Source: Flavobacterium sp. UGB4466 (GTDB lineage Bacteria; Bacteroidota; Bacteroidia; Flavobacteriales; Flavobacteriaceae). From it: a stretch of DNA of 63,009 bases. The stretch covers positions 1 through 63,009 of the forward strand of contig NZ_CAGKLC010000023.1 of assembly GCF_903469665.1 (NCBI RefSeq), in the 5' to 3' direction. Shown piece after piece: positions 39,890-50,500 of the stretch (positions within the stretch are counted from its first letter, which is position 1; the number at the start of each line of letters is the position of its first letter). Position numbers and translations under genes: made by a program. The notes beneath the pieces were generated by a model that saw nothing but the letters and a program-made list of their open reading frames with translations, had not been told where the DNA came from and ran no database searches.

Positions 39890-40672
39890 TCACCCATTAG
39901 TTTTCATTGATTTCAACACCTGAAATACCTCTTCCTTAACCTGCAATAAATCAGTATTGAAAGCGGTATTCACACGAAGACAATCCACAGTAGCCTTTCC
40001 CATTTCCCTACCTTTCACTACGTCACTATGCCAATGCACATTACAAATCAACCGACTTTCACCAAAGTCAAGTCCCCGCTCAAGAATTACCTTCTCCTTA
40101 TCCGGAAAGATTTCACTAAACACCAAAGCCCATGCCCAGCCTACAGCAGCATGTCCTGACGGAAAACAGCCTACTTTACGCAGTACCTCTTCCAGCTCGG
40201 GAGTACAAGTTTTTTGCTTGTTAACCACAAAGGGCCGTTCGCGATTGTAAAAATTCTTCGCCGTATACGTCGACAATCTTGCATCCGTCATCACCCGACG
40301 CATAAGCAAATACAACTTAGGCGTAAGCACCTCATTAATATCAATTCCCAAAGTAGCCTCAAACGATCTAACCGCATGCGGAAAAGACAAATTGGCATCA
40401 CTAACAGCCTGCAAAAAACGAATCTGGTCTTTAGATTTTGACACTCTCCTGGCATACTCCAAGTCGAATTCAAAAACAGCAGAAGCAGGTTCAGGAGGCG
40501 GAGCCAACAACACCAAACTATTTGGCATTTCACCATCAGAAAGATACCCATACAACAAGTCAGGCATTTCAACTCTCATCTCTTCCACATTTACAAACTT
40601 ATGCTTAGCCCCGTCAGACTTGCCCCTTTTGTCAAAAAGACGGGTGATACTATTAAATAATTTTAGTCCCAT
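39890..40672 (-). CDS. Class A acid phosphatase-like PAP2-superfamily protein without a signal peptide
   Basis: 260 aa. The three PAP2/acid phosphatase motifs are complete: K139xxxxxxR146P, PSGH (171-174) and SRx5HxxxD (S206, R207, H213, D217). The arrangement (GCFPSGHA, SRLICNVHWHSD) is closest to PhoN-type class A non-specific acid phosphatases. Those are periplasmic, but here the N-terminus (MGLKLFNSITRLFDKRGKSD) is basic and lacks a hydrophobic signal core. The in-frame upstream sequence meets a stop within six codons, so no signal was missed. It may be cytoplasmic or use another route. The substrate is unknown. Confidence 0.87.
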   Translation of the reverse strand: MGLKLFNSITRLFDKRGKSDGAKHKFVNVEEMRVEMPDLLYGYLSDGEMPNSLVLLAPPPEPASAVFEFDLEYARRVSKSKDQIRFLQAVSDANLSFPHAVRSFEATLGIDINEVLTPKLYLLMRRVMTDARLSTYTAKNFYNRERPFVVNKQKTCTPELEEVLRKVGCFPSGHAAVGWAWALVFSEIFPDKEKVILERGLDFGESRLICNVHWHSDVVKGREMGKATVDCLRVNTAFNTDLLQVKEEVFQVLKSMKTNG

Positions 40673-40709
40673 ACGAAATACGCAATCAATTCAGCTTTAT
40701 CTCTTTTTG

Positions 40710-40717
40710 CAAAACTA
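40710..40717 (-). promoter_or_regulatory. -7 promoter element (TAGTTTTG) of the phosphatase-like gene
   Basis: It is an exact TAnnTTTG match 37 bases before the ATG at 40672. No clear -33 TTG was found. Confidence 0.45.
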
Positions 40718-40828
40718 AAAAAAATCTTACAAATAAATCAATTCCACCTCTCACAAAACCAATAAACATTCCAACTTTCTCTTCCATATTATAAATGGAA
40801 ACACGATAATCTGAAATTTGTTCCAATA

Positions 40829-40858
40829 AAAAAGTCCCAACTTTCGCTGGAACTTTAG
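40829..40858 (-). terminator. Terminator of the DUF4920 gene
   Basis: The stem AAAGTCCCA/TGGAACTTT with one mismatch is followed on the minus strand by TTTTTTATT, about 36 bases past the stop. It is nearly the same sequence as the infB terminator at 41513-41540. Confidence 0.75.
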
Positions 40859-40893
40859 AATATAAACACGGGACAGTACATCAAAAAAAACTT

Positions 40894-41403
40894 TTAATTC
40901 ACCACCTTAATTCCATCTGCCATAAACCGTATTTCTTCTTTCGGCATCTTGATCGCATCAATTTCAACCTTTGATTTTTTAGCATCTTTAGCATAATGCT
41001 TCAACTCATCAACAGAAGTGATTTTCTTCTCGGCCGTACCTTCCAAAACAACATTTTTACCTTTTAAGGCCGTTGGCACAAAAAAAGCATAGTCCTTCAT
41101 TTTCACAAAAAAGGAAGATCCATCTTCTGTTTTAACAGTAACCCAGCATCCTTTCTTCGGACAAACATCGGTCACAACTCCTTTTACTGATATATTTTCA
41201 GCTTTATTAGCAGTTTTTAAGTCGTTTTTCAACTTCTCAACCGTGATCGCTTTGCTTTCTGAAATTTTCGAAACATCGGCACCGTAATGATCTCCCACTA
41301 CAGCATTTCCTGCCGGAGGAGCACTTTTTTCAACTGCTTCCTGCGAAAAAGACACTGAAGAAAAACTCGCAGAAAGAACGATTGCAAATATAAATTTTCT
41401 CAT
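40894..41403 (-). CDS. Secreted DUF4920 protein
   Basis: 169 aa from the ATG at 41403; the longer frame to 41466 starts upstream of the likely promoter. A signal peptide covers about 1-20 (SVSFSQ). The body carries the DUF4920 signature GVVTDVCPKKGCWVTVK, an OB-fold-like segment with two Cys spaced C-x4-C, which might bind metal or form a disulfide. The function is not known. It is transcribed alone. Confidence 0.85.
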   Translation of the reverse strand: MRKFIFAIVLSASFSSVSFSQEAVEKSAPPAGNAVVGDHYGADVSKISESKAITVEKLKNDLKTANKAENISVKGVVTDVCPKKGCWVTVKTEDGSSFFVKMKDYAFFVPTALKGKNVVLEGTAEKKITSVDELKHYAKDAKKSKVEIDAIKMPKEEIRFMADGIKVVN

Positions 41404-41421
41404 AATTAAATATTTTTTAAT

Positions 41422-41429
41422 CAAAAATA
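41422..41429 (-). promoter_or_regulatory. -7 promoter element (TATTTTTG) of the DUF4920 gene
   Basis: It is an exact consensus match 18 bases before the ATG at 41403, which also decides the start. Confidence 0.5.
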
Positions 41430-41512
41430 GCATTAAAATTGAAATAAACGAAAATATTAATGACACCTCATTTTTTTAAACACTACAAACTTCGTTTAAA
41501 TATTCCCACAAA

Positions 41513-41540
41513 AAAAGTCCCAACTCTCGTTGGGACTTTT
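41513..41540 (-). terminator. Terminator of the rimP-nusA-infB operon
   Basis: The perfect twelve-pair stem AAAAGTCCCAAC/GTTGGGACTTTT with a TCTC loop lies 17 bases after the infB stop and is followed by T on the minus strand. Confidence 0.93.
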
Positions 41541-41557
41541 GATATAAGTATTGATTA

Positions 41558-44437
41558 TTATTTCAATTTCTTTTTGATTGCTACCTCGTGGTAAGCCTCA
41601 ATAACATCTCTTTCTTCGATATCATTGTATCCTTTGATCTGAATACCACAATCGTATCCTTTAGTAACTTCTTTAACATCGTCTTTGAAACGTTTCAACG
41701 CCACAAGCTCACCTGTGTGCACCACTACTCCATCTCTGATTACTCTAATTTTAGAAGTTCTCATAATCTTACCGTCCATCACCATACAACCAGCGATTGA
41801 ACCCACTTTAGAAATTTTGAAAATCTCACGAATTTCAGCAGTTCCTAAAATTTCTTCTTTCATCTCAGGAGCTAACATTCCCTCCATTGCATCTTTTAAG
41901 TCATCGATTGCAGCGTAGATAATAGAATAGTAACGGATATCAATTTCTTCTTTATCAGCAAGCTGTCTCGCATTTCCTGCAGGACGAACGTTAAATCCGA
42001 TAATGATTGCATCAGATGCAGAAGCCAACATAACGTCAGTTTCAGTAATTGCTCCAACACCTTTATGAATGATATTAATCTGAATTTCTTCTGTAGACAA
42101 TTTAGAGAACGAATCTGATAATGCTTCAACAGATCCATCCACGTCTCCTTTAAGGATTACGTTCAATTCTTTAAACTGACCAAGTGCGATACGACGTCCA
42201 ATCTCATCTAATGTAATATGACGTTGTGTACGTACTGATTGTTCACGCATTAATTGAGAACGTTTCGAAGCAATTTGTTTTGCTTCTTTTTCGTCTTCAA
42301 AAACGTTAAACTTATCACCGGCAGTTGCAGCTCCGTCAAGACCTAAAACAGATACCGGAGTCGAAGGCCCTGCTTCTTTAACAATATGTCCGCGTTCATC
42401 ATGCATAGCTTTAATTTTACCATGATGCTTACCTGCCAACATATAATCCCCTACTTTTAAAGTTCCATGTTGAACTAAAATGGTAGACACATATCCTTTT
42501 CCTTTATCTAAGAACGCCTCAACAACTGTTCCTTGAGCCGCTTTGTTTGGATTCGATTTTAAATCTAAGATTTCCGCTTCTAATAAAACTTTCTCTAATA
42601 ATTCTTTTACACCTGTTCCAACTTTTGCAGAAATATCATGCGATTGAATTTTTCCACCCCAATCTTCAACAAGTAAGTTCATACTAGCCAAACGCTCTTT
42701 GATTTTCTCAACATTAGCATTTGGTTTATCAATTTTATTGATTGCAAATATAATTGGAACTCCCGCCGCTTGTGCGTGAGAAATTGCTTCTTTTGTTTGT
42801 GGCATGATATCATCATCCGCAGCAACAACAATAATAGCGATATCGGTAACTTGAGCTCCACGTGCACGCATCGCGGTAAACGCCTCGTGACCCGGAGTAT
42901 CTAAGAATGCTATTTTCTGACCGTTATCTAAAGTTACGCCATAGGCTCCAATGTGCTGTGTAATACCTCCAGACTCTCCGGCAATAACATTTTCTTTACG
43001 GATATAATCCAATAAAGAGGTTTTACCATGATCGACGTGACCCATTACTGTAACAATTGGCGCTCTAACCACTAAGTCTTCTTCTTTATCTTCAACTACC
43101 TCGATAGCTTCTTCGATATCAACCGTGATAAACTCTACTTCGTAACCAAACTCATCCGCTACGATTGTTAGAGTTTCAGCATCCAGACGTTGGTTCATGG
43201 TAACCATGATACCAAGAGACATACACGTTCCAATTACTTTTGTAATCGGCACATCCATCATGATTGCAATTTCACCTACCGTAACAAACTCGGTAACTTT
43301 AATTGTTTTACTTCCTTCGTCAAGTGCTCTTTGCTCATCATCTGATTTTTGACGGTGCGTTTCTCTTTTATCTCTTCTGTATTTAGCAGCTTTAGATTTT
43401 CCACCTTTACCCTGAAGTTTTTCAAGAGTCTCTCTAATTTGGTTTTTTACTTCCTCTTCAGTTGGCTCCACTTTTGCTACAATTGCAGGACGGTTTCCTT
43501 TTACAAAACCTGGTCTTGCACTTCTGTTTGCATTAAAACCTCCTCCACCAGTATTTGGTGTAATTTTATTAGGGTTTGGAGTTCCCGGCGCATTACCTGT
43601 TGCAGGTTTTGGCGCACCCGGAGTTCCCGGTTTAGGAGCGATTCTTTTACGCTTATTTTTATTAGCGTTATTTCCGGCTCCCGGAGCTCCTGGTTTATTA
43701 GGAGTTATCTTTGGATCTTCTTTCTTTTTCTTAGGCTTATTGAATTGAGACAAGTCAATTGTCTGCCCGGTAAGAGTAGTTCCAGATAATTTTTGATATT
43801 GTGTAGTAATTATTTCCTCAGCAGTGTTAGGATCAGTTGAAACAACCGGTTCCTGCGCTACTTTTGGAGACTCTACTTTTACTTCTTTCTTCTCTGTAAT
43901 AATAGGTTTTTCTACCTTTTTCTCTTCAGAAACTACAGGAGCAACTACCGGCTCTGGCTGTACAATTTCTTTTTGAACAGGTTTTTCTGGTTGAGTTGGA
44001 GTAACAACTGCTTTTGGCTCTTCGGTTTTCACTGGTTCCTCAACAGGAGTAGAAACAATTGCAGGTTTCTTCGGGTTTAAATCAATTTTACCTACTTGAA
44101 CAGGTCCTGTTACAACAGCTCTCGCTTTTATAACCTCCTGTTGTTTTTGGCGCTCTTCGTCTTGTCTGCGTTTGTCCTCAATTTCTTTCTCACGTTCAAC
44201 ACGTAATGCTTCTTTCTCTTTTCTTTTCTCTTCCCCTACCTCTTTAGAAGCTTCCTTATTCCCCTTATCGCCCGCAAATTGGCTTTGTAGGATATTAAAT
44301 TCGCTATCAGAAATTTTTGCATTCGGATTTGCATCAATAGCAATTCCCTTATCTTTTAGATAATCAACAGCTCTTTCTAACGAAATATTTAATTCCCTTA
44401 AAACCTTGTTTATTCTTATTACTCTCTCTTCAGACAT
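41558..44437 (-). CDS. infB: Translation initiation factor IF-2
   Basis: A 959 aa GTPase that brings initiator tRNA to the 30S subunit. An N-terminal IF2N helix domain (about 1-60) is followed by a long charged, Pro/Gly/Lys-rich linker (about 75-370) and a second IF2N-type segment. The G domain has [12 protein letters not shown] near 464, DTPGHEAF near 508 and NKID near 564. Domains II, III and the tRNA-binding C-domain end the protein. It is last in the operon, 48 bp after nusA. Confidence 0.98.
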   Translation of the reverse strand: MSEERVIRINKVLRELNISLERAVDYLKDKGIAIDANPNAKISDSEFNILQSQFAGDKGNKEASKEVGEEKRKEKEALRVEREKEIEDKRRQDEERQKQQEVIKARAVVTGPVQVGKIDLNPKKPAIVSTPVEEPVKTEEPKAVVTPTQPEKPVQKEIVQPEPVVAPVVSEEKKVEKPIITEKKEVKVESPKVAQEPVVSTDPNTAEEIITTQYQKLSGTTLTGQTIDLSQFNKPKKKKEDPKITPNKPGAPGAGNNANKNKRKRIAPKPGTPGAPKPATGNAPGTPNPNKITPNTGGGGFNANRSARPGFVKGNRPAIVAKVEPTEEEVKNQIRETLEKLQGKGGKSKAAKYRRDKRETHRQKSDDEQRALDEGSKTIKVTEFVTVGEIAIMMDVPITKVIGTCMSLGIMVTMNQRLDAETLTIVADEFGYEVEFITVDIEEAIEVVEDKEEDLVVRAPIVTVMGHVDHGKTSLLDYIRKENVIAGESGGITQHIGAYGVTLDNGQKIAFLDTPGHEAFTAMRARGAQVTDIAIIVVAADDDIMPQTKEAISHAQAAGVPIIFAINKIDKPNANVEKIKERLASMNLLVEDWGGKIQSHDISAKVGTGVKELLEKVLLEAEILDLKSNPNKAAQGTVVEAFLDKGKGYVSTILVQHGTLKVGDYMLAGKHHGKIKAMHDERGHIVKEAGPSTPVSVLGLDGAATAGDKFNVFEDEKEAKQIASKRSQLMREQSVRTQRHITLDEIGRRIALGQFKELNVILKGDVDGSVEALSDSFSKLSTEEIQINIIHKGVGAITETDVMLASASDAIIIGFNVRPAGNARQLADKEEIDIRYYSIIYAAIDDLKDAMEGMLAPEMKEEILGTAEIREIFKISKVGSIAGCMVMDGKIMRTSKIRVIRDGVVVHTGELVALKRFKDDVKEVTKGYDCGIQIKGYNDIEERDVIEAYHEVAIKKKLK

Positions 44438-44485
44438 ATAACCTTTTTATTATTACCTTTTTCGTTGTGTTGTTAGAGCAGACAA

Positions 44486-45739
44486 CTAACTGTCAAACTC
44501 TTCTTTTAGTATTTTCATAACATCAAGAATAGTTTCCTCTTCTAAATCTGTTCTTCTTACTAAATCTTCTACTTCCTGCTTTAGAATACTTTTTGCTGTA
44601 TCCAAACCAATTTTAGCAAATTCTTCAATTACCCAGCCTTCGATTTCATCTGAGAATTCTGTTAATTCAACATCATCCTCATCTGCCGTTGCTCCTGCAA
44701 CATCTCCTTCACGAATTACATCTAACTCGTAACCTGTTAACTGACCTGCTAATTTAATATTGTGACCTCCTCTACCAATTGCTTTAGAAACTTCTTCTAA
44801 TTTCAAGAAAACTTCAGCTCTTTTATTTTCTTCGTCAATTTTGATAGACGAAACTTTTGCAGGGCTTAAAGCTCTTGTAATAAACAATTGAATATTGTTT
44901 GTATAATTAATTACATCGATATTCTCGTTTCCTAACTCACGAACGATTCCGTGAATACGAGATCCTTTCATCCCCACACAAGCTCCAACAGGATCAATTC
45001 TATCATCATAAGAATCTACCGCTACTTTTGCTTTTTCTCCAGGAATACGCACTACATTTTTAACTGTAATCAAACCGTCGAATACCTCAGGAATTTCCTG
45101 CTCAAACAATTTCTCCAAAAACTTCTCAGAAGTTCTGGACATAATGATTTGAGGTTTGTTTCCTTTTAATTCAACGCTTTCAATAATTCCGCGTACATTA
45201 TCTCCTTTACGGAAAAAGTCAGATGGAATTTGTTTTTCTTTTGGAAGTACAATTTCATTTCCTTCATCATCGACCAAAATTACAACTCTTGGACGTACGT
45301 GGTGCACTTCGGCAGTATAAATATCACCAATAATATCTTTAAATTGCTTGTAAAGATTTGTATTATCGTGTTCGTGAATTTTAGATATTAAGTTTTGACG
45401 CAAAGCCAAAATAGCCCTTCTTCCTAAATCAATCAATTTCACCTCTTCAGAAACCTCTTCACCGATTTCAAAATCAGCTTCAATCATTCTTGCTTCAGTC
45501 AAAGTAATCTCTTCGTTTTCGAAATCCAGATCTTCATCAGCAACAATTACTCTTCTTCTCCAGATCTCCATATCTCCTTTATCAGGATTTATAATGATGT
45601 CAAAGTTATCATCAGAACCGTATTTTTTCTTTAATGCATTTCTAAACACGTCCTCTAAAATTGCCATAAGCGTTACACGATCAATAAGTTTATTATCCTT
45701 AAACTCTGAGAATGAATCGATTAATGCTAAATTTTCCAT
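44486..45739 (-). CDS. nusA: Transcription termination/antitermination factor NusA
   Basis: 417 aa. An N-terminal RNA polymerase-binding domain (about 1-125) is followed by S1 (about 130-200) and two KH domains (about 230-345; GRGGHNIKLAGQLTGYELDV), with a short acidic tail. It lacks the C-terminal acidic repeats of E. coli NusA, as is usual in this phylum. It regulates pausing and intrinsic termination, which matters for the leader hairpin of its own operon. It starts 13 bp downstream of the rimP stop. Confidence 0.97.
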   Translation of the reverse strand: MENLALIDSFSEFKDNKLIDRVTLMAILEDVFRNALKKKYGSDDNFDIIINPDKGDMEIWRRRVIVADEDLDFENEEITLTEARMIEADFEIGEEVSEEVKLIDLGRRAILALRQNLISKIHEHDNTNLYKQFKDIIGDIYTAEVHHVRPRVVILVDDEGNEIVLPKEKQIPSDFFRKGDNVRGIIESVELKGNKPQIIMSRTSEKFLEKLFEQEIPEVFDGLITVKNVVRIPGEKAKVAVDSYDDRIDPVGACVGMKGSRIHGIVRELGNENIDVINYTNNIQLFITRALSPAKVSSIKIDEENKRAEVFLKLEEVSKAIGRGGHNIKLAGQLTGYELDVIREGDVAGATADEDDVELTEFSDEIEGWVIEEFAKIGLDTAKSILKQEVEDLVRRTDLEEETILDVMKILKEEFDS

Positions 45740-45752
45740 GCGAATTCTTTAA

Positions 45753-46217
45753 TTAAAATGTTACTGTAACAATTGCCTCCTTAATATCTGTATAAGGTAT
45801 TTGTTGCTCTTTTTGAACTGTTTCTTTTCCTTTTCCTACTTTTTTCGGTTCTCTTGCTTTCCAAGACAAAATTATAAAAACATCGTTAGCTTCCACCAAT
45901 TCTGCCTCAATTTTTTCAGTATTTGTAGTAACAATCAACGTTCTACCAATATTTTTAATGTATTGTCTTGTCATTTTCAAAGGCGATCCTACTCCAACAG
46001 ATGCTACTTCAAGCGAAAAATCCTGCTCTTCACGATCCAGATTATTCTCGATTGCACGACTTATGTCAATACAATCCTGCAGCGCCACTCCATTATCACC
46101 ATCTAAACCAACACTAATTTTAAAAGAGTCTGACACAGCCAGATCAATCAAAAAGATCGATGGCTTCTCCAGAAGAGCTTCTGTAATTAATCCGTTTACT
46201 TTTTCTTTAAATGTCAT
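45753..46217 (-). CDS. rimP: Ribosome maturation factor RimP
   Basis: 154 aa from the ATG at 46217. A longer frame to 46253 would begin inside a leader hairpin and is rejected. RimP helps assemble the 30S subunit. The N-terminal alpha/beta domain ([23 protein letters not shown]) and the C-terminal SH3-like barrel (about 85-150) are present. It is the first gene of rimP-nusA-infB, the common bacterial order. Confidence 0.94.
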   Translation of the reverse strand: MTFKEKVNGLITEALLEKPSIFLIDLAVSDSFKISVGLDGDNGVALQDCIDISRAIENNLDREEQDFSLEVASVGVGSPLKMTRQYIKNIGRTLIVTTNTEKIEAELVEANDVFIILSWKAREPKKVGKGKETVQKEQQIPYTDIKEAIVTVTF

Positions 46218-46230
46218 AATTTTATAAAAA

Positions 46231-46251
46231 GAGGGGACACTTAGTCCCCTC
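46231..46251 (-). promoter_or_regulatory. Terminator-like hairpin in the rimP-nusA-infB leader (candidate attenuator)
   Basis: The perfect eight-pair stem GAGGGGAC/GTCCCCTC with a five-base loop is followed on the minus strand by TTTTTATAAAATT and then the rimP ATG, 14 bases on. It lies between the promoter and the gene, and no minus-strand gene lies directly upstream to be terminated. Confidence 0.7.
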
Positions 46252-46279
46252 ATTATTTAGATTTTAATAAATAACGGTG

Positions 46280-46307
46280 CAAATATAGTGTTTTTTTTAT
46301 AAATCAA
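46280..46307 (-). promoter_or_regulatory. Promoter of rimP-nusA-infB
   Basis: The -7 box TATATTTG (46287-46280) and a -33 TTG (46307-46305) are 17 bases apart. The predicted transcript starts near 46274, upstream of the leader hairpin. Confidence 0.7.
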
Positions 46308-46383
46308 AATAAATAGATTAACCTAAAAATATTTCTTATCTTTATAATAATCGATTTTTTAACTATTCAAGCCCTAAAACACC

Positions 46384-47208
46384 ATGAAAAGAATCCTAGT
46401 ACCTACCGATTTCTCCGAACATGCAGAGAACGCTTTAAAAGTTGCCTCACAAATTGCAAAGAAGAATAATTCTGAGATAATCATTTTACACATGCTCGAA
46501 TTACCAAGTCAAATGAACGATGCCGTTTTAGGCGGAGCAAGTATTCCCGAAACAATGCTTTTCATGAAAAAAGCCAACGAAATGTTGGATCAGGTTTCAT
46601 CAAGACCGTATCTGGACGGAATCCCAATTACAGAAATTGTAAAAATAGACAAACCCATTCACGGCATCACTCAGGTAAGCAAAGAATACGAAATCGATCT
46701 GATCGTAATGGGATCACACGGATCATCCGGCATAGAAGAACTCTTAATTGGATCAAACACCGAAAAAGCAGTCCGAAATTCCGAAATCCCGGTCCTGATA
46801 ATCAAAAAAGACACTGCCAACTTCAATGCCTCCAACATTGTTTTCGCCTCAGACTTTTCAGAAGAAGCCAAAAAACCCTTCAAAAAATTCCTGAAATTCG
46901 CCAGTGTCTTTGACTCTAAGATACACTTAGTCACCATTTGCACTCCGAACAGCTTCAAACCAACTCATGAATTACAGAAAACAATAGATGCCTTTGTAAC
47001 CGAATTTAACCTGACCAATTACTCTGCTCATATCTACAACGACACCAACATCGAAAAAGGAATCATCAACTTCTCCAACAGCATCAATGCCGATATTATA
47101 GGAATGTGCACACACGGAAGAACCGGCTTTGCTCATTTTTTCAACGGCAGTATCAGCGAAGGACTTGTAAATCATGCCATCAGACCGATACTTACTTTTA
47201 AAATTTAA
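46384..47208 (+). CDS. Universal stress protein with two UspA domains
   Basis: 274 aa made of two tandem UspA folds (about 1-140 and 145-274). Domain 1 keeps the ATP-binding signature G-x2-G-x9-G-S (GSHGSSGIEELLIGSNTEK) after VPTDFSEHAENAL. Domain 2 has a matching THGRTGFAHFFNGSISE. The protein is cytoplasmic. It is divergent from rimP across a 166-bp spacer and is followed by a convergent tRNA gene. The specific stress role is not known. Confidence 0.92.
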   Translation: MKRILVPTDFSEHAENALKVASQIAKKNNSEIIILHMLELPSQMNDAVLGGASIPETMLFMKKANEMLDQVSSRPYLDGIPITEIVKIDKPIHGITQVSKEYEIDLIVMGSHGSSGIEELLIGSNTEKAVRNSEIPVLIIKKDTANFNASNIVFASDFSEEAKKPFKKFLKFASVFDSKIHLVTICTPNSFKPTHELQKTIDAFVTEFNLTNYSAHIYNDTNIEKGIINFSNSINADIIGMCTHGRTGFAHFFNGSISEGLVNHAIRPILTFKI

Positions 47209-47232
47209 AAAAAAAATAAACACATAAAAAAA

Positions 47233-47250
47233 GCCTCTCGATTGAGAGGC
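47233..47250 (-). terminator. Terminator of the tRNA-Gln gene
   Basis: The stem GCCTCTC/GAGAGGC with a GATT loop is followed on the minus strand by TTTTTTT, just past the tRNA 3' end. Confidence 0.88.
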
Positions 47251-47258
47251 TTCTTATG

Positions 47259-47329
47259 TTGGTCTACTAGGACTCGAACCTAGAAAGACTGCACCAAAAA
47301 CAGTTGTGTTACCATTACACCATAGACCA
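47259..47329 (-). tRNA. tRNA-Gln (anticodon UUG)
   Basis: The minus strand folds as a cloverleaf. The acceptor pairs TGGTCTA with TAGACCA and has discriminator A. The D arm is GTG-TAATGGTAA-CAC. The anticodon stem is ACTGT/GCAGT with loop TTTTGGT, giving UUG. The T arm is CTAGG-TTCGAGT-CCTAG. The weak U1-A72 pair is typical of glutamine tRNA. CCA is not encoded. Confidence 0.95.
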
Positions 47330-47574
47330 GCAGTGCTGTTAAGCGAGTGCAAATTTAGAGCTTTATTTAGTTTGTGCAAACTTTTTGAGCAAAAAAAATC
47401 ATTTTTTACTGTTTTTTTTTGCTCAAAATCCGTAACACATTTACAAGTATTTCACAAACAACACCTTACTTCAACCAAATACTTTTACAGATTTTTTTGT
47501 TAATGCTCGTTTCTTTAAACAAAAAAACATTTTCTTTGTACGATAGAAAAATTACAAAATTTTAACACCTAAAT

Positions 47575-50500
47575 ATGGCACAATTCAATTTCAATAAATG
47601 GAATACTATTATTGGTTGGTTTGCATTTGCAATCGCTTTAATTACTTACACCTTAACTGTTGAACCCACGATGAGTTTCTGGGATTGCGGAGAATATATT
47701 GCCACTGCCGCAAAACTGGAAGTGGGACACCCGCCGGGAGCTCCTTTATTTCAAATGATGGGTGCTTTTTTCGCAATGTTTGCGACAGATGCACAACATG
47801 TAGCGGTAATGGTTAATATGATGTCGGTTTTTTCAAGTGCCTTTACTATTCTATTTATGTTTTGGTCTTCTTCTATGATTTTGAAAAAAATCGTAGCCCG
47901 TTTTGCCAAAATCGACCAAAACAATTCAATTGTTATTTTAGGAAGTTCTTTTGTTGGAGCCCTTGCCTACACTTTCTCAGACAGCTTCTGGTTTAATGCT
48001 GTTGAAGCGGAAGTTTACGCGATGGCCTCCCTTTTAATTGCCTTGCTTTTCTGGCTTGGTTTACGTTGGGAACAAGATATGGACCAACCAAAAGGAAACA
48101 AATGGTTATTGATCATTTCTCTTGTTATCGGACTATCGTTTGGAGTTCACTTTATGGCTTTGTTAACCATTCCTTCTATTGGTTTTCTGTATTACTTTAA
48201 ACATTACGAAAAAGTTACCATCAAAAACTTTCTTATTGCCAATGTTGTTGTAATTGGTGTTCTTCTCTTTATCTTCAAATTGCTTTTACCTTTAACAATG
48301 GAGGCCTTTGCTGACACTGAAGTTTTTATGGTAAATAGTTTTGGATTGCCTTTTAACTCGGGAACAATTTTCGTAACGCTGATCCTAATCGCCTTCTTCT
48401 ATTTTGGGTTAAGATTTACCAAACAAAAAGGATTAATTTTTTACAACACTATTATTCTTTGTGTTCTTTTTATATTTATTGGATTCTCTACCTGGATAAT
48501 GCTGCCTGTTCGCGCTAATGCCAACACCGTAATCAACGAAAACAAACCTTCGGATGCCGCAGAAGTACTGGCGTACTACAATCGTGAACAATATGGAGTA
48601 AATCCTCTTTTTTACGGACCTCAGTACACGGAGTATTTCGCAGGCCTTGATGCCAAAAATCCTTATTCAGACAAGGCTCCTAACTACGAAAGAGATTACA
48701 AAACAGGTAAATACATCATTACCAATAATTTCAAAAACGCTCAGCAAAACTCTGACGACAACCAAAAAACGATTCTTCCAAGAATGTGGAGCACTGAAAT
48801 GGGGCACATTCAAAACTATATTAACTTTACGACCCCGCCTAACTTCCGAATAAACCCAAATTATGACTACGAGCAGGATTTAGGAAAATACGGAATTGAC
48901 GCCAGTCAGTTAACTGAAGAAGAATACAACAAAGCTACAGCTCAATTGCGAAATGAAGTTGAAAAAACAATTTCAGAATTTAGAAAAGCTTATGCTCAAA
49001 AACAAATTGATAACGAAGGTTATGTGAAATTCTTAAAAAGCTATGGCGATTACCTGATTATCGAAAAACCATCTGCTGTCGACAATTTCAGTTTCATGTT
49101 TGAATACCAATTTGGATATATGTACTGGAGATATTTGATGTGGAACTTCGTTGGACGTCAAAGCGACAATCAGGGGAAATACGATAATATTGACGGAAAC
49201 TGGATTAGCGGAATCAAAGCACTTGACTCTTTACATCTTGGCTCACAAGACAATTTACCTTCTGATGTTACCAACAATAAAGGAAGAAATGTTTATTACT
49301 TCCTGCCATTTATTTTGGGGCTTATCGGATTAATGTACCATGCCAACAAGGACTTAAAAAGTTTTTACGTACTATTGGCTCTATTCTTATTTACCGGAAT
49401 TGCTTTAAAAATATACCTGAACGAAAGACCTTTTGAGCCTCGCGAAAGAGATTATGCATTAGTAGGATCTTTTTATGTGTTTGCGATCTGGATTGGTTTT
49501 GGTGTTTATTCACTTTACGAAAGCATTCAAAAATATATCGCCCCTAAAATTGCCGGCCCAATTATTATTGCCGGAAGTTTGTTAGCTGCACCGATTTTAA
49601 TGGCTTCTCAAAACTGGGACGATCACGACAGATCCGGAAGATATACTGCAGTTGCAATGGCTAAAGCGTATTTAACTTCTTGCGATAAAGACGCTATTTT
49701 ATTTACTATTGGAGACAATGACACCTTCCCGCTTTGGTATGCCCAGGAGATCGAAGGCATCAGAACCGATGTTAAGATAGTAAACACCAGCTTATTTATG
49801 ACCGACTGGTACATTGATCAAATGAAAGCGAAAGCTTACGAATCTGATCCGTTACCAATATCCTTTACCCATGATGAATATGTGGGTGACAAATTGGACT
49901 ATGTAGCTCATATTCCTAAAATTGACACGCGTTGGAACATCAAAGATTTTATTGATTTTATTAAAAATCCAAAATCCACAGTAGGTTTACAAAACGGACA
50001 AACGATCCATTTTTACCCTACGAACAAAATCAGAGTTCCTATTGACAAAAATGTGATTATCAAAAACAAAGTCGTTAATCCGAAATACAACGACTCTATT
50101 GTTCCTTACATGGATATCGACATCAAAGGAAGTGCTTTATATAAAAATCGCTTAATGATGCTGGACATTTTGGCCAACAATAACTGGAAAAGACCTATTT
50201 ATTTTAGCGGAGGAGCTTTTGACGACGAAGATTACTTATGGCTGAAAAACTATCTGCAATTGGACGGAATGGTTTACAAATTAGTACCTATTAAAAATAT
50301 CCCTTCAAAAGACGGAGGCCCTATGGATATGGGGCAAATGGATGCTGATAAATCGTACGATATCGTAATGAAGTGGGACTGGGGCAATAGCAATGGGACT
50401 ATTTATCACGATCCCGAAACCAGAAGAAACAGTATTACCTACCGTACTAATTTATCCCGTTTGATGGATCAATTGATTGCTGAAGGCAAAACAGATAAAG

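Noticed and set aside
43349..43789. 146-codon plus-strand frame rich in Phe/Ser/Arg
   Set aside because: It is antisense to the low-complexity linker of infB, with no domain or promoter.
46218..46253. Longer rimP start at 46253
   Set aside because: It would start inside the leader hairpin and add 12 residues not expected for RimP.
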